Assembly: GCF_039962115.1 (NCBI RefSeq)
Contig: NZ_JAMPKJ010000007.1
Span: 62,001-126,000 of the forward strand
Origin: Funiculus sociatus GB2-C1
GTDB lineage: Bacteria; Cyanobacteriota; Cyanobacteriia; Cyanobacteriales; FACHB-T130
DNA length: 64,000 nt
Direction of reading: 5' to 3'
The notes under the pieces are model-generated. The model saw nothing but the letters and a program-made list of their open reading frames with translations. It ran no database searches and was not told where the DNA came from. Shown piece after piece: positions 34,072 through 42,909 of the stretch. The position numbers and the translations under genes were made by a program. How positions within the stretch are numbered: position 1 is the first letter of the stretch; each line of letters opens with the position of its first letter.

Positions 34072-35711
34072 TCATCTTCTAGTTTCATCAGTTGTTCATC
34101 AATCGTTTTTATCCGCCCTTGCACAATTCCCTCAGAGAGAATTCGCTGCCGAATTGCCTCATTCAACGCTCCTTTTTCTGCCAATAGCAATCGTCGTCTA
34201 ATGGCGTCAAGTTTCGAGCGATCGCCTTCAACTAATTGTCCCGGACGACGATTATAAAGATTCCGCAGCGCTTTTTCTGCCCCTGCCACTCGTACCTGAT
34301 ATGCGGCTCGGATTTCTTCGTAAACACTTTTTGGCAAAACCCCTTTTTTCAATAGACTATCCAGTTCATCTTGAGCCGCCTTAGAAGCAATCAACTGAGC
34401 TTGCAATTCCTCAACCTGCTGGCGAGAATCTGAGAACTGAGATAACTGCAACCGCCGTACAAACCAAGGTAAACTTACCCCCTGCCCAACGAGAGATATC
34501 AGCACCGCACCAAACACTAAAGCGATCAACTGCTCTCGCCCCGGTAGTGTTGTAGGTAAACTGAGGGCAAGAGCCATTGAAAGAGAGCCTTTGATGTTAC
34601 CTAAAAACAGGACGTGCTGCCAACGGAATGGAATCGGACGGTCAAACAAACGTACCCCAGCCAACAGAGGATAGACAGTGAGAACTCGCGCGATTTGGTA
34701 GGCTAAAACGGCAAGCAGAACCGCTGGCAAAGTCCTCCAGAAGGTCACTGGATTTATTTCTACACCAATCAGCAGAAAAATAAAAGTATTGACCGCAAAA
34801 CTGGCATAGTCCCAGAAACTCAACAACGCAATTCGTTCGGAAGCAGACGTGCTGCGAGAAAGCCCAATGTTCCCGAAAATTAATCCAGCCACAACCACAG
34901 CCACAGCACCAGATACCCCCAAAGATTGCCCAATCTGAAAGGTTCCTAATGCAACTGCAACTGTCAGTAAGAGACTGCTAAGCGGATCGTGTAAACGAAT
35001 AAATACAGGTATGCTTAAGTAGCCCAAGACTAAGCCGACGATACTGCCTCCCACGGCAACAAATAACAGTTGTTGGATTCCTTCTAATATCGTGAGCGAA
35101 CCTGTCGAATACACTGTCAGAATCAGGTTAAATGAAACTAGGGCGGCAGCATCATTGAATAGGGTTTCTCCTTCAACGATCGTCGAAAGCCGGGAGGGTA
35201 CAGGTATCTCCTTAAAAACGGCAATCATTGAAACCGTATCAGTGTTTGCGAGAATGACTCCAATTAGTAGCGCCGGTATCCAAGCTAGCCCCAGTCCAAA
35301 TTTCAACAGAACGGCAATAATCCCAGAGGAAAGTATAGCCCCTGGGCCAGCTAAGAGGGCAATTGGTTTAAACGTGCTTCGGAGACGGCTAACATCTGTA
35401 TTGATGCCAGCTTCAAAGATGAGGATTGGCAGAAAAAGATTCAAAACCAGAGAAGGATCTAGTCCAATCCGACGAGAAAATAGCTCGGTAATCGGCAAAC
35501 CTGCCAACACTAAACCCGTGACGTAGGGAACGCGAAGCCGTTGCGTCACCAGGGCAACAACTGTGGCAATTAGCAGGAGAATAATCAGAATCGGGACTAA
35601 CTCTGCAATGTTTGCTTGAGGCTGCTGGTTTGTTTCGTTAAGATTAGCGAGAATAAACGGCTGCGGAAAGCACCAGACGGGGGGGTTCGCTAAGGATAAA
35701 AGACGCATCAT
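34068..35711 (-). CDS. Cation:proton antiporter (CPA1, NhaP-like)
   Basis: A polytopic Na+(K+)/H+ exchanger. From the ATG at 35711 it has 547 aa, about 12 membrane helices (about 37-420) and a 150-aa soluble C-terminal helical tail (QQVEELQAQLIASKAAQDEL). CPA1 landmarks: ANTDTVSMIAVFKE and EGETLFNDAAALVSF with the transport-site acidic residues (ND), and LFLGNIKGSLSMALAL. The frame extends 41 codons upstream, but that part is Cys/Arg-rich and lacks family character. It is arranged tail-to-tail with the TrkA-like gene. Confidence 0.9.
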   Translation of the reverse strand: MMRLLSLANPPVWCFPQPFILANLNETNQQPQANIAELVPILIILLLIATVVALVTQRLRVPYVTGLVLAGLPITELFSRRIGLDPSLVLNLFLPILIFEAGINTDVSRLRSTFKPIALLAGPGAILSSGIIAVLLKFGLGLAWIPALLIGVILANTDTVSMIAVFKEIPVPSRLSTIVEGETLFNDAAALVSFNLILTVYSTGSLTILEGIQQLLFVAVGGSIVGLVLGYLSIPVFIRLHDPLSSLLLTVAVALGTFQIGQSLGVSGAVAVVVAGLIFGNIGLSRSTSASERIALLSFWDYASFAVNTFIFLLIGVEINPVTFWRTLPAVLLAVLAYQIARVLTVYPLLAGVRLFDRPIPFRWQHVLFLGNIKGSLSMALALSLPTTLPGREQLIALVFGAVLISLVGQGVSLPWFVRRLQLSQFSDSRQQVEELQAQLIASKAAQDELDSLLKKGVLPKSVYEEIRAAYQVRVAGAEKALRNLYNRRPGQLVEGDRSKLDAIRRRLLLAEKGALNEAIRQRILSEGIVQGRIKTIDEQLMKLEDD

Positions 35712-35990
35712 CTGATTTAGCTGATTGGTACAAACGAACGTGAGGAGCGATCGCAGCTTGTACTTCCCCAAAATCACCCTTTTCGGGGAGCAAATTGGAC
35801 AAAGTGCAATGCTCACGGTCAATCGTAGGCTCAACCCGGAGTCGTGTGGACGATGTTAACCGTCTCAGCTAACCTTTCGCAAGTAAGCCTGTTTCTGTTT
35901 TCTCAGCATTTATAGTTCTCTTTAAACACAACTTTTTGAAAATTCCCTTTAAGATTGCCAAATAAGGATAAAAAATTTTAGGAGTAAGCA

Positions 35991-37271
35991 GTGAGTCTAG
36001 AAACTCTGGTTGAAAATCCCTCAATTCCGGCAGAGTCAGGTGTGTCTGTTCCGTATGATCCAGAAGGCTTTGACACCTCCGTGATGAGTACCTACGGGCG
36101 CTATCCTCTAGCTTTAGAACGGGGTGCGGGTTGCCGCCTATGGGATACCGAGGGGCGCGAATATTTGGACTTTGTTGCCGGAATTGCCACTTGTACCCTC
36201 GGACACGCTCACCCAGCCTTGGTGGAAACCGTAACGCGGCAAATTCAGACGCTGCACCATGTCTCTAACTTGTATTACATCCCGGTGCAAGGGGAATTGG
36301 CAAAATGGCTAATTGAGCATTCTTGTGCAGATCGGGTGTTTTTCTGCAATTCTGGGGCTGAAGCAAACGAGGGGGCAATCAAACTGGCTCGGAAATACGC
36401 CCACACGGTCAAAGGGATACAAAAGCCGATTATTTTGACTGCTCACGCCAGCTTCCACGGGCGCACGTTGGCGACGATTACCGCCACAGGTCAACCGAAG
36501 TATCAGAAAAATTTTGCCCCGTTGATGCCGGGATTTTTCTACGTGCCTTACAACGATATTGGGGCGATCAAGAATGCGATCGCTACCCTCGACGAAGGCG
36601 ATCAAAACGTCACCGCAATTATGCTGGAAGCTTTGCAGGGAGAAGGTGGCGTGCGTCCCGGCGATGTCGAATACTTCCAAGAATTGCGGAAAATCTGCGA
36701 TGACAACGACATCTTGCTGATTTTAGATGAAGTGCAAGTCGGGATGGGTCGCAGCGGCAAATTCTGGGGATATGAAAATCTGGGAATTGAGCCGGATATC
36801 TTCACTTCTGCTAAAGGATTAGGCGGCGGCATCCCGATTGGTGCCACAATGTGCAAGAAGTTCTGCGATGTCTTCCAGCCGGGAGATCATGCCAGCACCT
36901 TTGGCGGAAACCCTTTTGCCTGTGCTGTGGCTTTAACTGTTTGTCAAACCTTAGAGAAAGAAAATCTGCTTGCTAATGTGCAAGAACGCGGCGAACAGTT
37001 AAGGGCCGGGTTGAAAGCGATCGCATCTAAATATCCCGACCAAATTAGCGAAGTGCGCGGTTGGGGTTTAATTAACGGTATGGAATTAAATACCGAAACT
37101 CAGCTAACGAGTGCTGATGTCCTCAAAGAAGCGATCGCTAACGGTGTGTTACTCGTCCCCGCAGGCCCCAAAGTAATCCGCTTTGTGCCGCCGCTAATTG
37201 TATCAGCTCAAGAAATAGACCAAGCCTTGCAAGCAGTTGAAAAAGCAATGGCAATTATAACTAACGGCTAA
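35991..37271 (+). CDS. argD: Acetylornithine aminotransferase
   Basis: PLP enzyme of arginine synthesis (426 aa) interconverting N-acetylglutamate semialdehyde and N-acetylornithine. Motifs: NSGAEANEGAIKLARKY, HGRTLATITATGQ, LILDEVQVGMGRSG with the PLP-binding Asp, SAKGLGGGIPIGA with the Schiff-base Lys, and STFGGNPFACAVA. The GTG start at 35991 is supported by AGGAG 6 nt upstream. A GCTAAT heptamer palindrome separates it from convergent clpS. Confidence 0.95.
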   Translation: MSLETLVENPSIPAESGVSVPYDPEGFDTSVMSTYGRYPLALERGAGCRLWDTEGREYLDFVAGIATCTLGHAHPALVETVTRQIQTLHHVSNLYYIPVQGELAKWLIEHSCADRVFFCNSGAEANEGAIKLARKYAHTVKGIQKPIILTAHASFHGRTLATITATGQPKYQKNFAPLMPGFFYVPYNDIGAIKNAIATLDEGDQNVTAIMLEALQGEGGVRPGDVEYFQELRKICDDNDILLILDEVQVGMGRSGKFWGYENLGIEPDIFTSAKGLGGGIPIGATMCKKFCDVFQPGDHASTFGGNPFACAVALTVCQTLEKENLLANVQERGEQLRAGLKAIASKYPDQISEVRGWGLINGMELNTETQLTSADVLKEAIANGVLLVPAGPKVIRFVPPLIVSAQEIDQALQAVEKAMAIITNG

Positions 37272-37277
37272 AGGCTA

Positions 37278-37320
37278 ATAGCTAATGGCTAATTGTTTAT
37301 TAGCCATTAGCTATCTTTTT
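37278..37320. terminator. Heptamer palindrome between convergent argD and clpS
   Basis: ATAGCTAATGGCTAAT (37278-37293) pairs exactly with ATTAGCCATTAGCTAT (37299-37314), followed by CTTTTT. It is suited to end argD transcription and, read from the other strand, to lie just past the clpS stop. Confidence 0.7.
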
Positions 37321-37643
37321 CACGCCGCTTCCAGAGGAGCCATAGTTAACCCAGCGCGAGAAAGTTGCTCGTGGTAAAGTTCTGCTTGCTCTTGGGGGCC
37401 AACCCAAACGAGTGCTTGACCTTCAAAGTGGACTTCGTAGGTGTGTTCCCAAGCGCGATCGCTCGTCATCTGGGGAATATACTTCACCAAGCACTCGTGA
37501 ACGTGTTCAAACGTATTGAAATCATCGTCCAAAACGATGACTTTGTAATTGGGATATTGTTTGCGGACAACTTGACTAGACCGTTCAGGAGCTTGAATTG
37601 GTGCAGAGGCGATCGCGTCAACCGCTGAAAGTCTGCTAGTCAT
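37320..37643 (-). CDS. clpS: ATP-dependent Clp protease adaptor ClpS
   Basis: Adaptor (107 aa) that hands N-degron substrates to ClpC/ClpA. The core YKVIVLDDDFNTFEHVHECL contains the ligand-pocket DDD and N residues; AWEHTYEVHFEGQALVWVG and EQAELYHEQLSRAGL complete the fold. Residues 1-32 are a variable tail. Cyanobacteria often have two ClpS proteins; this one has the usual features of the canonical form, but I cannot classify it firmly. Convergent with argD. Confidence 0.93.
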   Translation of the reverse strand: MTSRLSAVDAIASAPIQAPERSSQVVRKQYPNYKVIVLDDDFNTFEHVHECLVKYIPQMTSDRAWEHTYEVHFEGQALVWVGPQEQAELYHEQLSRAGLTMAPLEAA

Positions 37644-37820
37644 AAGGCAGTTTCCGAAAATACTTTAACAAAATTAACTTACAGCTATTTATCTCATTTT
37701 AACGATTTATTACACAAATCCCGCAAACCAAAGCCTAACCTCCCCCAACTTCTAAGCTGGCGACGCTTCGGGTAATACGTCCCGCACCACCCTTGTCTGA
37801 CATTTTAAATTTTTAATCCC

Positions 37821-38429
37821 TTAAAAGCGCCCTACTAAATCCTGTTGAAGTACCTGTACAGAGCCAATCGCTATCTGAATCAGAGGCCACCCCACCAAAC
37901 AGATCGACGCCGCCCAAACCGTAGTAATATCTAAACCTTGGCGTACTGCAACAATAACAGCCAGCAAACTCCAGACAGATAGCCCCAACTCAATACCCCG
38001 CCCCAGCAAAGGAATCAACGTTAAGAAGTTCAGCACTTGGGGAGCATAGGCAAAGCCAATCGGAATCAACAAATCCCCAAACGCTACGTGATTCGGCTTT
38101 AGCCAATCCCCGATCTTGGAGATAGTTAGAGTCCAAAAATAATAGCCTGCCATGACGCTGATGCCATCTATCAAAAGTGCAACAACTAGCACAGGAAGCG
38201 ATGCCCGATTAATTAATAAAATGACTGCACTGCCCAAAGCGTGAGACACTGCGGCGAAAATCACCATCGTGCGGGCTATGCGATTCGTTGTTGGATTATT
38301 GGGAGCATTTTCATAAAAATTTGCATCCAAAGAGAGAGCCTTCCAAAGCGTCTTTCCAAAACTGCCTTTTGATTTCTGGTCACTCACGTTGAATCCCTGC
38401 GATCGCAATTGCTGACAACTTGATAGCAT
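37821..38429 (-). CDS. YIP1-family membrane protein
   Basis: A 202-aa protein with a soluble N-terminus and about five membrane spans (about 50-72, 78-100, 118-140, 147-168, 175-195). The pattern ALSLDANFYENAPN...TMVIFAAVSHALGSA and DLLIPIGFAYAPQVLNFL resembles bacterial Yip1-domain proteins of unknown function. A later ATG (at about residue 55) would cut the soluble part, so the first is kept. Divergent from the next gene. Confidence 0.75.
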   Translation of the reverse strand: MLSSCQQLRSQGFNVSDQKSKGSFGKTLWKALSLDANFYENAPNNPTTNRIARTMVIFAAVSHALGSAVILLINRASLPVLVVALLIDGISVMAGYYFWTLTISKIGDWLKPNHVAFGDLLIPIGFAYAPQVLNFLTLIPLLGRGIELGLSVWSLLAVIVAVRQGLDITTVWAASICLVGWPLIQIAIGSVQVLQQDLVGRF

Positions 38430-38509
38430 ACAGTTTCAGACAGCAGATTACAAAAAAAAGTTCAACCTTTGCGGCATGATAATGAAATCAGGTAACTAGA
38501 CATTCTTGA

Positions 38510-39517
38510 ATGCTGCAACTAATTGGGCGGATACTTCTATGGCTTCGGGGTGGAACCTTAAGGTTATTGATCCTAGCGGGATTCATCCTCCTAATTTGGG
38601 GAATCATATCGCCTGTGGGAACACTGATGTGGTGGCTAGGGCAAGGGGCTGAAACTGTAGGATTGAAGAAAAACCAGCCCTATACCCTGCCACCTAACAA
38701 TGCGGTAACTTCTGTTGTTAAATCTTCCCAAATAAATTGTTACATTGTTTATCTTTCAGGAGTGGGAGATTTTTCTGCTAATGAATTAACTCCCGGAGAA
38801 GAAGAGTTTCTAGACCGGATAGTTAAAATTAATCCCAACTGCGTAGCCGTAGGGGATGTTTTCCCCTACTCAGCAGCTAATAAAAGTTTAGGAGGTCAGC
38901 GAGTGCTAGCGCCCCTATGGAACTTTGCTAATAAGGCAGATGGTTTGTTTGGAATAGCAAACGTGCTGATCAAAATTCGCAATATCTGGCGATTCGCAAT
39001 CTCAGCCGATCCTCGTTATGGCGAGGTTTATAATCAGGGGATTGCCGATGCCATCATCGAACGGATGAATGCGAAGTATCCTATCGCACAGGTTCAGAAT
39101 AAACCTTTTAAAATTATTCTCGCTGGTACGAGTGGCGGTGTAGAAGTTTCCTTGGGTGCCGCTAGCTATCTTAACAAGTGGCTAGATGCAAAAATTATTA
39201 TAGTTTCGATTGGTGGCGTGTTTAATGGCAGAACTGGCTTTAGTGCCAGCGAACATTTCTACCATCTGCGAGGCCGTCGAGATTGGGTTGAAGATATAGG
39301 CGGCATTATTTTCCCGTCGCGCTGGCTGTGGAACGTTGGCAGCGAATATAATCAAGCTCGTCTGCGAGGCAAGTATACAGCTAGTATCAGCGGCCCCCAC
39401 ACCCACGATGGCCCAGAAGGCTATTTTGGTCAAGAAATTGCCCAGGAAAATGACATCACCTATGTGGAGTTAACCCTAGAAGAAATTAATCAATTGCCAA
39501 TTTGGTCTGAAAAGTAG
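38510..39517 (+). CDS. Membrane-anchored alpha/beta-hydrolase-like protein, unknown function
   Basis: 335 aa: an N-terminal membrane segment (about 13-45), then a large soluble domain. A nucleophile-elbow-like GTSGGVEVSLGAASYL follows a hydrophobic strand (FKIILA), with Ser in G-T-S-G-G, an acidic region and HTHDGPEGYFG near the end offering a possible His, so a serine hydrolase fold is likely but unproven. I do not recognise a named family. Heptamer repeats (GCTAATG) begin right after the stop. Confidence 0.7.
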   Translation: MLQLIGRILLWLRGGTLRLLILAGFILLIWGIISPVGTLMWWLGQGAETVGLKKNQPYTLPPNNAVTSVVKSSQINCYIVYLSGVGDFSANELTPGEEEFLDRIVKINPNCVAVGDVFPYSAANKSLGGQRVLAPLWNFANKADGLFGIANVLIKIRNIWRFAISADPRYGEVYNQGIADAIIERMNAKYPIAQVQNKPFKIILAGTSGGVEVSLGAASYLNKWLDAKIIIVSIGGVFNGRTGFSASEHFYHLRGRRDWVEDIGGIIFPSRWLWNVGSEYNQARLRGKYTASISGPHTHDGPEGYFGQEIAQENDITYVELTLEEINQLPIWSEK

Positions 39518-39580
39518 CTAATGGCTAATCGCTAATGGCTAATGGTAATTCTTCAATTAGCCACTAGCAATCATTAATGA
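39518..39580. repeat. GCTAATG heptamers with inverted partner
   Basis: AGCTAATGGCTAATCGCTAATGGCTAATGG followed by CAATTAGCCACTAGC: an imperfect palindrome of the same family as those after the sigma and argD genes. Confidence 0.65.
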
Positions 39581-39724
39581 GCCTTTGTTTGGTTTCGGTT
39601 GCCTCAACCTAACCTAGAATTAGGCTACAAAAGTGGGTTTATAACTTTAGAGGGGTAGAAATTTCCTTTAATAACTCTTCTAATTATGAAAGATAGACTC
39701 CTCAATTTATATAAGACCATTTAA

Positions 39725-40270
39725 ATGTCCGAGCCATTACTGGTCGTTGATGTGCAACCCGGTTTCATCAACGAATTCACGCATCACATCCCACAACGCA
39801 TCGCCCGCGCGATCGCGCGATCGCACTATACACCGCTTTTGTTTACTCGGTTTATCAACTCGGAAAATGGGCCATATAGTCGCTTCCTCGACTGGGACGG
39901 CTGCAACCACGAACCAGACACAAACATTGTCCCGGAACTCGAAACTTTTGCAGAAGAAGACCTCATTTTTTCCAAGTCGGGACTATGCGGGCTGCCGGAT
40001 TCTTTGGCAGACTATCTCTCAAAGCAGGATATTAAGCGCATCTTCATCGTCGGTATCGATACCGATATGTGCGTGTTAAAAATTGCAATGGATCTTTTTG
40101 ACATCAGCGTAGAACCAATTATACTAACCGATTGCTGCGCTAGTACGGCAGGCTTGCAAGCTCACTTGGCAGGGTTAGCGGTACTCAGCCGCAATATCGG
40201 TGCTATGCGGCTGCGGGAAGCTGGTGTCAGCGATGGGTGGTTGGCTGCGCCTGTAGAAACGGCAAAATAA
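39725..40270 (+). CDS. Isochorismatase-like cysteine hydrolase
   Basis: A 181-aa cysteine hydrolase of the isochorismatase/nicotinamidase superfamily. Catalytic triad candidates are the Asp in LLVVDVQPGF, the Lys in IFSKSGLCGL and the Cys in GIDTDMCVLKIAMDLF. The substrate is an amide or enol ether; which one cannot be read. Two HIP1 octamers overlap tandemly near 39807-39825. Start ATG at 39725. The downstream spacer is packed with heptamers and a MITE-like element. Confidence 0.9.
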   Translation: MSEPLLVVDVQPGFINEFTHHIPQRIARAIARSHYTPLLFTRFINSENGPYSRFLDWDGCNHEPDTNIVPELETFAEEDLIFSKSGLCGLPDSLADYLSKQDIKRIFIVGIDTDMCVLKIAMDLFDISVEPIILTDCCASTAGLQAHLAGLAVLSRNIGAMRLREAGVSDGWLAAPVETAK

Positions 40271-40292
40271 TTGCTAATTGCTAATTGCTAAT

Positions 40293-40384
40293 ATAGCAAT
40301 CCTAATTGGTTTGTAAAAAAACGAACCGCCGAGGCACTCTAAAAAGAAAAAGAAAGAATTTTATGCCTCAGATAGGATTGCTAT
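40293..40384. mobile_element. 92-bp MITE-like element with 10-bp terminal inverted repeats
   Basis: Bounded by ATAGCAATCC (40293-40302) and GGATTGCTAT (40375-40384), with GAACCGCCGAGGCACTCT inside. I recall similar ATAGCAATCC...ACCGCC-AGG elements as dispersed repeats in cyanobacterial spacers. Non-coding. It sits between two heptamer arrays (TTGCTAA before, TTAGCCA after). Confidence 0.7.
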
Positions 40385-40403
40385 TTTAATAAAAAACAAT
40401 TAG

Positions 40404-40447
40404 CCATTAGCCATTAGCCATTAGCCATTAACCATTAGCCATTAGCA
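40404..40447. repeat. Tandem TTAGCCA heptamers
   Basis: Six TTAGCCA units (one variant TTAACCA), ending just past the stop codon side of the FAD oxidoreductase gene. Reverse complement of the GCTAATG family. Confidence 0.85.
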
Positions 40448-40451
40448 AATA

Positions 40452-42476
40452 TTACTTCCACTCTTCCCAATTCTGGTTAAAAATTGAGGTATCTGGAAAA
40501 GTAATTGGGTTGCTATTTTTCTGCAAACGACGTTTGAGCGCTTCTAATTGCGGTTCCGGACGAGGCAGTTCATCTACTAGCTGATAAGGCATTATTCCGT
40601 TTTCCAAGGCAAAAGCGGCTGTTGTTCCCGCAGCTGCACCAGCTGACCATTCAAAGGAATGCACCCGATAGGCGGCGGCGGCGATGTGGCTGGTAGCAAT
40701 ACTTTTCCCAGCGACTAACATATTGTCGATTTTTTGGGGAATTAATGCTCTGAGTGGAATTTGGAACGGATACGCTTGTCCTGCACCCCGCCGTTCGCCC
40801 TCACGTTCTTTGTTGCCTGGAGTTTCTGCGGGACTCATAGTCATGCAAGGATGGAAGTCAATCGCATAGTGACCAATACCGATAGAATCCGGGTAAATCG
40901 TGGAACGACTGCGCCGCATGATTTGATCTAGAGGCTTGGTGCCTGCGATCGCACTTGCTGCTTCAAAACCAGCCAATGCTGCCCGTAAACTACGATAAGT
41001 TTGTGGTGAGAGAGTATTGCGGTAATATTCATCGTTGTAGTCGCGGCGAGAAATATCAATTTCCCACAAGGTAAAGCCTTGGGGATGTCCCCAACCAGGC
41101 CGTCCAATAATCCGCCGTCCTTCCCGCATATATGGGTACTTAGACAAGCCATGTGCTGTTCCCATCGGGGAATCTAGCCCACTCAAATAGCGATTATTTG
41201 GTTGCGGCTGCTTAACGTTTGCGCCTAGTTGAGAATCAGTAGTTCCGGCTACCAACCAATGGAAATATCCCAAGGCATTTTCTTCGCCTTTACGGAGGGT
41301 TTCTGTCCGCAGTCCTCCCATCCACCCTCCGGGCTGTAGCTGTCCGCTAGCTTGCAATTGATCGCGGCTGTAAATTAGGTTATCTTCGGCAGTTCCAGGG
41401 CGGTAGTCGTTACCCCAAGTCCAGTTCTGCATTGAGATGTCGCCAGGTGCTGGTGCGCTATAAGTAACGCCCCCGAATTTGGTTTGTTGTCCCTCTTTCG
41501 GACTCCAAATGCGGCGATAAGTAAAGACAAGCCCAAAGTCCGCCAATCGCTGTAATTCATAGCTGTAGTAAGGCGCATATTGTTGGTAAAACGACGGCGG
41601 AGTGTGGGCTTGCGGTTCTTTAGTTGCCTCCATCGCAAAGGTGTAGGTAAAGCCTTGGGTGCAGTAGCGATCGCCTGTTTCGCTAGAGGACGATGGTTCT
41701 AGGTAAGATCGGGGGTCGATACCTAGCCGATAGGGAACGTCCGCCAAGCCTATCAGTTCCCCGGTTTCCGTTGCATCAACTACATACCAATCAGGGGCTG
41801 TTCCCCCGGTTTGCTTTTTCCGCTGCTGGGGTACGAAGCGGACAATACTTTTTTCAAACTGAGGGGAGTTTTCGTAGCGATAGGAATCTTCGATGGTTTG
41901 AGACAGCGGTGAAGTGTTTAGCCGTGGTGCGCCTTTAACGGGACGATGCTGGATAGCGATCGCGCCTTGAATCAGTTTCCCACTTTGGTTGATGTCTAGT
42001 TCCTTAACCACCGTCGAGGGAAACCATTTCAGCGTACCTTTTCCCCGTCTGGCGGCATCTTTTAACTGATTGAAGAGTATGTTATGAGCATCTTTGGGCA
42101 AAAAGCAGGATTCGCTTACCCAACAGTCGCCTGGGTTGAGTTCTCCATATTTACTCTTGATCCGCTGCCGCAAATCCAAGTAACCGCGAGAATAAAATAG
42201 CTGCTGGCGCTGGGTGGGGCGTTCATCTAGTGCCGAAGTTCCTTGGGCGGAAATCTGTCCGCCTACCCAGTCGGTAATCTCAGTTAAGCAAACTGTTCGC
42301 CCGGATAGCAAGGCTTCATATGCTGTTGCGGCACCGGAAAGTCCGCCGCCCGCAACCAAAATTTCACATTCTACAGTTTGGTCTGGGCTTCTGGGTGGCG
42401 CGGCCAAGGCGACTGGAACGACTGATTCTAGGAAAGTTAAGCCGATAGTGAGGCTAAGGAGCGATCGCTTCATCAT
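40452..42476 (-). CDS. Exported FAD-dependent oxidoreductase
   Basis: A 674-aa protein with a signal peptide (RSLLSLTIGLTFLESVVPVALAA) followed by an FAD-binding Rossmann motif (ECEILVAGGGLSGAATAYEAL, shown as EILVAGGGLSGAATAYEAL) and a second flavin segment near the C-terminus (NMLVAGKSIATSHIAAAAYR). It matches the FAD-dependent oxidoreductase family (PF12831-like) found in many environmental bacteria; substrate unknown. The export signal suggests a periplasmic or lumenal role. It is divergent from the DUF4142 gene, with heptamers behind it. Confidence 0.85.
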   Translation of the reverse strand: MMKRSLLSLTIGLTFLESVVPVALAAPPRSPDQTVECEILVAGGGLSGAATAYEALLSGRTVCLTEITDWVGGQISAQGTSALDERPTQRQQLFYSRGYLDLRQRIKSKYGELNPGDCWVSESCFLPKDAHNILFNQLKDAARRGKGTLKWFPSTVVKELDINQSGKLIQGAIAIQHRPVKGAPRLNTSPLSQTIEDSYRYENSPQFEKSIVRFVPQQRKKQTGGTAPDWYVVDATETGELIGLADVPYRLGIDPRSYLEPSSSSETGDRYCTQGFTYTFAMEATKEPQAHTPPSFYQQYAPYYSYELQRLADFGLVFTYRRIWSPKEGQQTKFGGVTYSAPAPGDISMQNWTWGNDYRPGTAEDNLIYSRDQLQASGQLQPGGWMGGLRTETLRKGEENALGYFHWLVAGTTDSQLGANVKQPQPNNRYLSGLDSPMGTAHGLSKYPYMREGRRIIGRPGWGHPQGFTLWEIDISRRDYNDEYYRNTLSPQTYRSLRAALAGFEAASAIAGTKPLDQIMRRSRSTIYPDSIGIGHYAIDFHPCMTMSPAETPGNKEREGERRGAGQAYPFQIPLRALIPQKIDNMLVAGKSIATSHIAAAAYRVHSFEWSAGAAAGTTAAFALENGIMPYQLVDELPRPEPQLEALKRRLQKNSNPITFPDTSIFNQNWEEWK

Positions 42477-42909
42477 TTGGGCTATATTGCAGCTTCCATG
42501 TAAATTTAACTAGCTCTGTGACGCTACCACTCCGAAATTGTTCAATGCAAGCTTTTCGCTACACAAGAGCGTCTTTGTCACTTGGATATTGCCCAAGCAC
42601 TGCTTTTAAAGGTTTTTTTGATTTCGCCTTTTGATAAACCTTCATCTATCTATAGTTAGGTGTTTAATAGTTATCTTTAGAATTAAGTTTTAGTTTTAAT
42701 TTGTAAACACACATACCTAAAGAAAGAGGGAATTTATCAAAAGTAAAGCATCATTAACAATAGATGGTTGACTGCTCAGATGTTCCTCCTAGTCTGGGTA
42801 GAAAACAAAAAAATGGCGCTTTAAAACCGTCCTAAAATTGTTAGTCTCTCACCAGATTAATTAATGTATTAGGACACATATAAACTCAGAAAGGTAAGGA
42901 ACTTTGACA
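42477..42909. other. Divergent spacer, FAD oxidoreductase / DUF4142 gene
   Basis: About 430 bp, AT-rich and non-coding. It must hold promoters for both genes; I see no convincing consensus. AAAGGTAAGGA at about 42889-42899 is the ribosome binding site of the DUF4142 gene. Confidence 0.45.
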
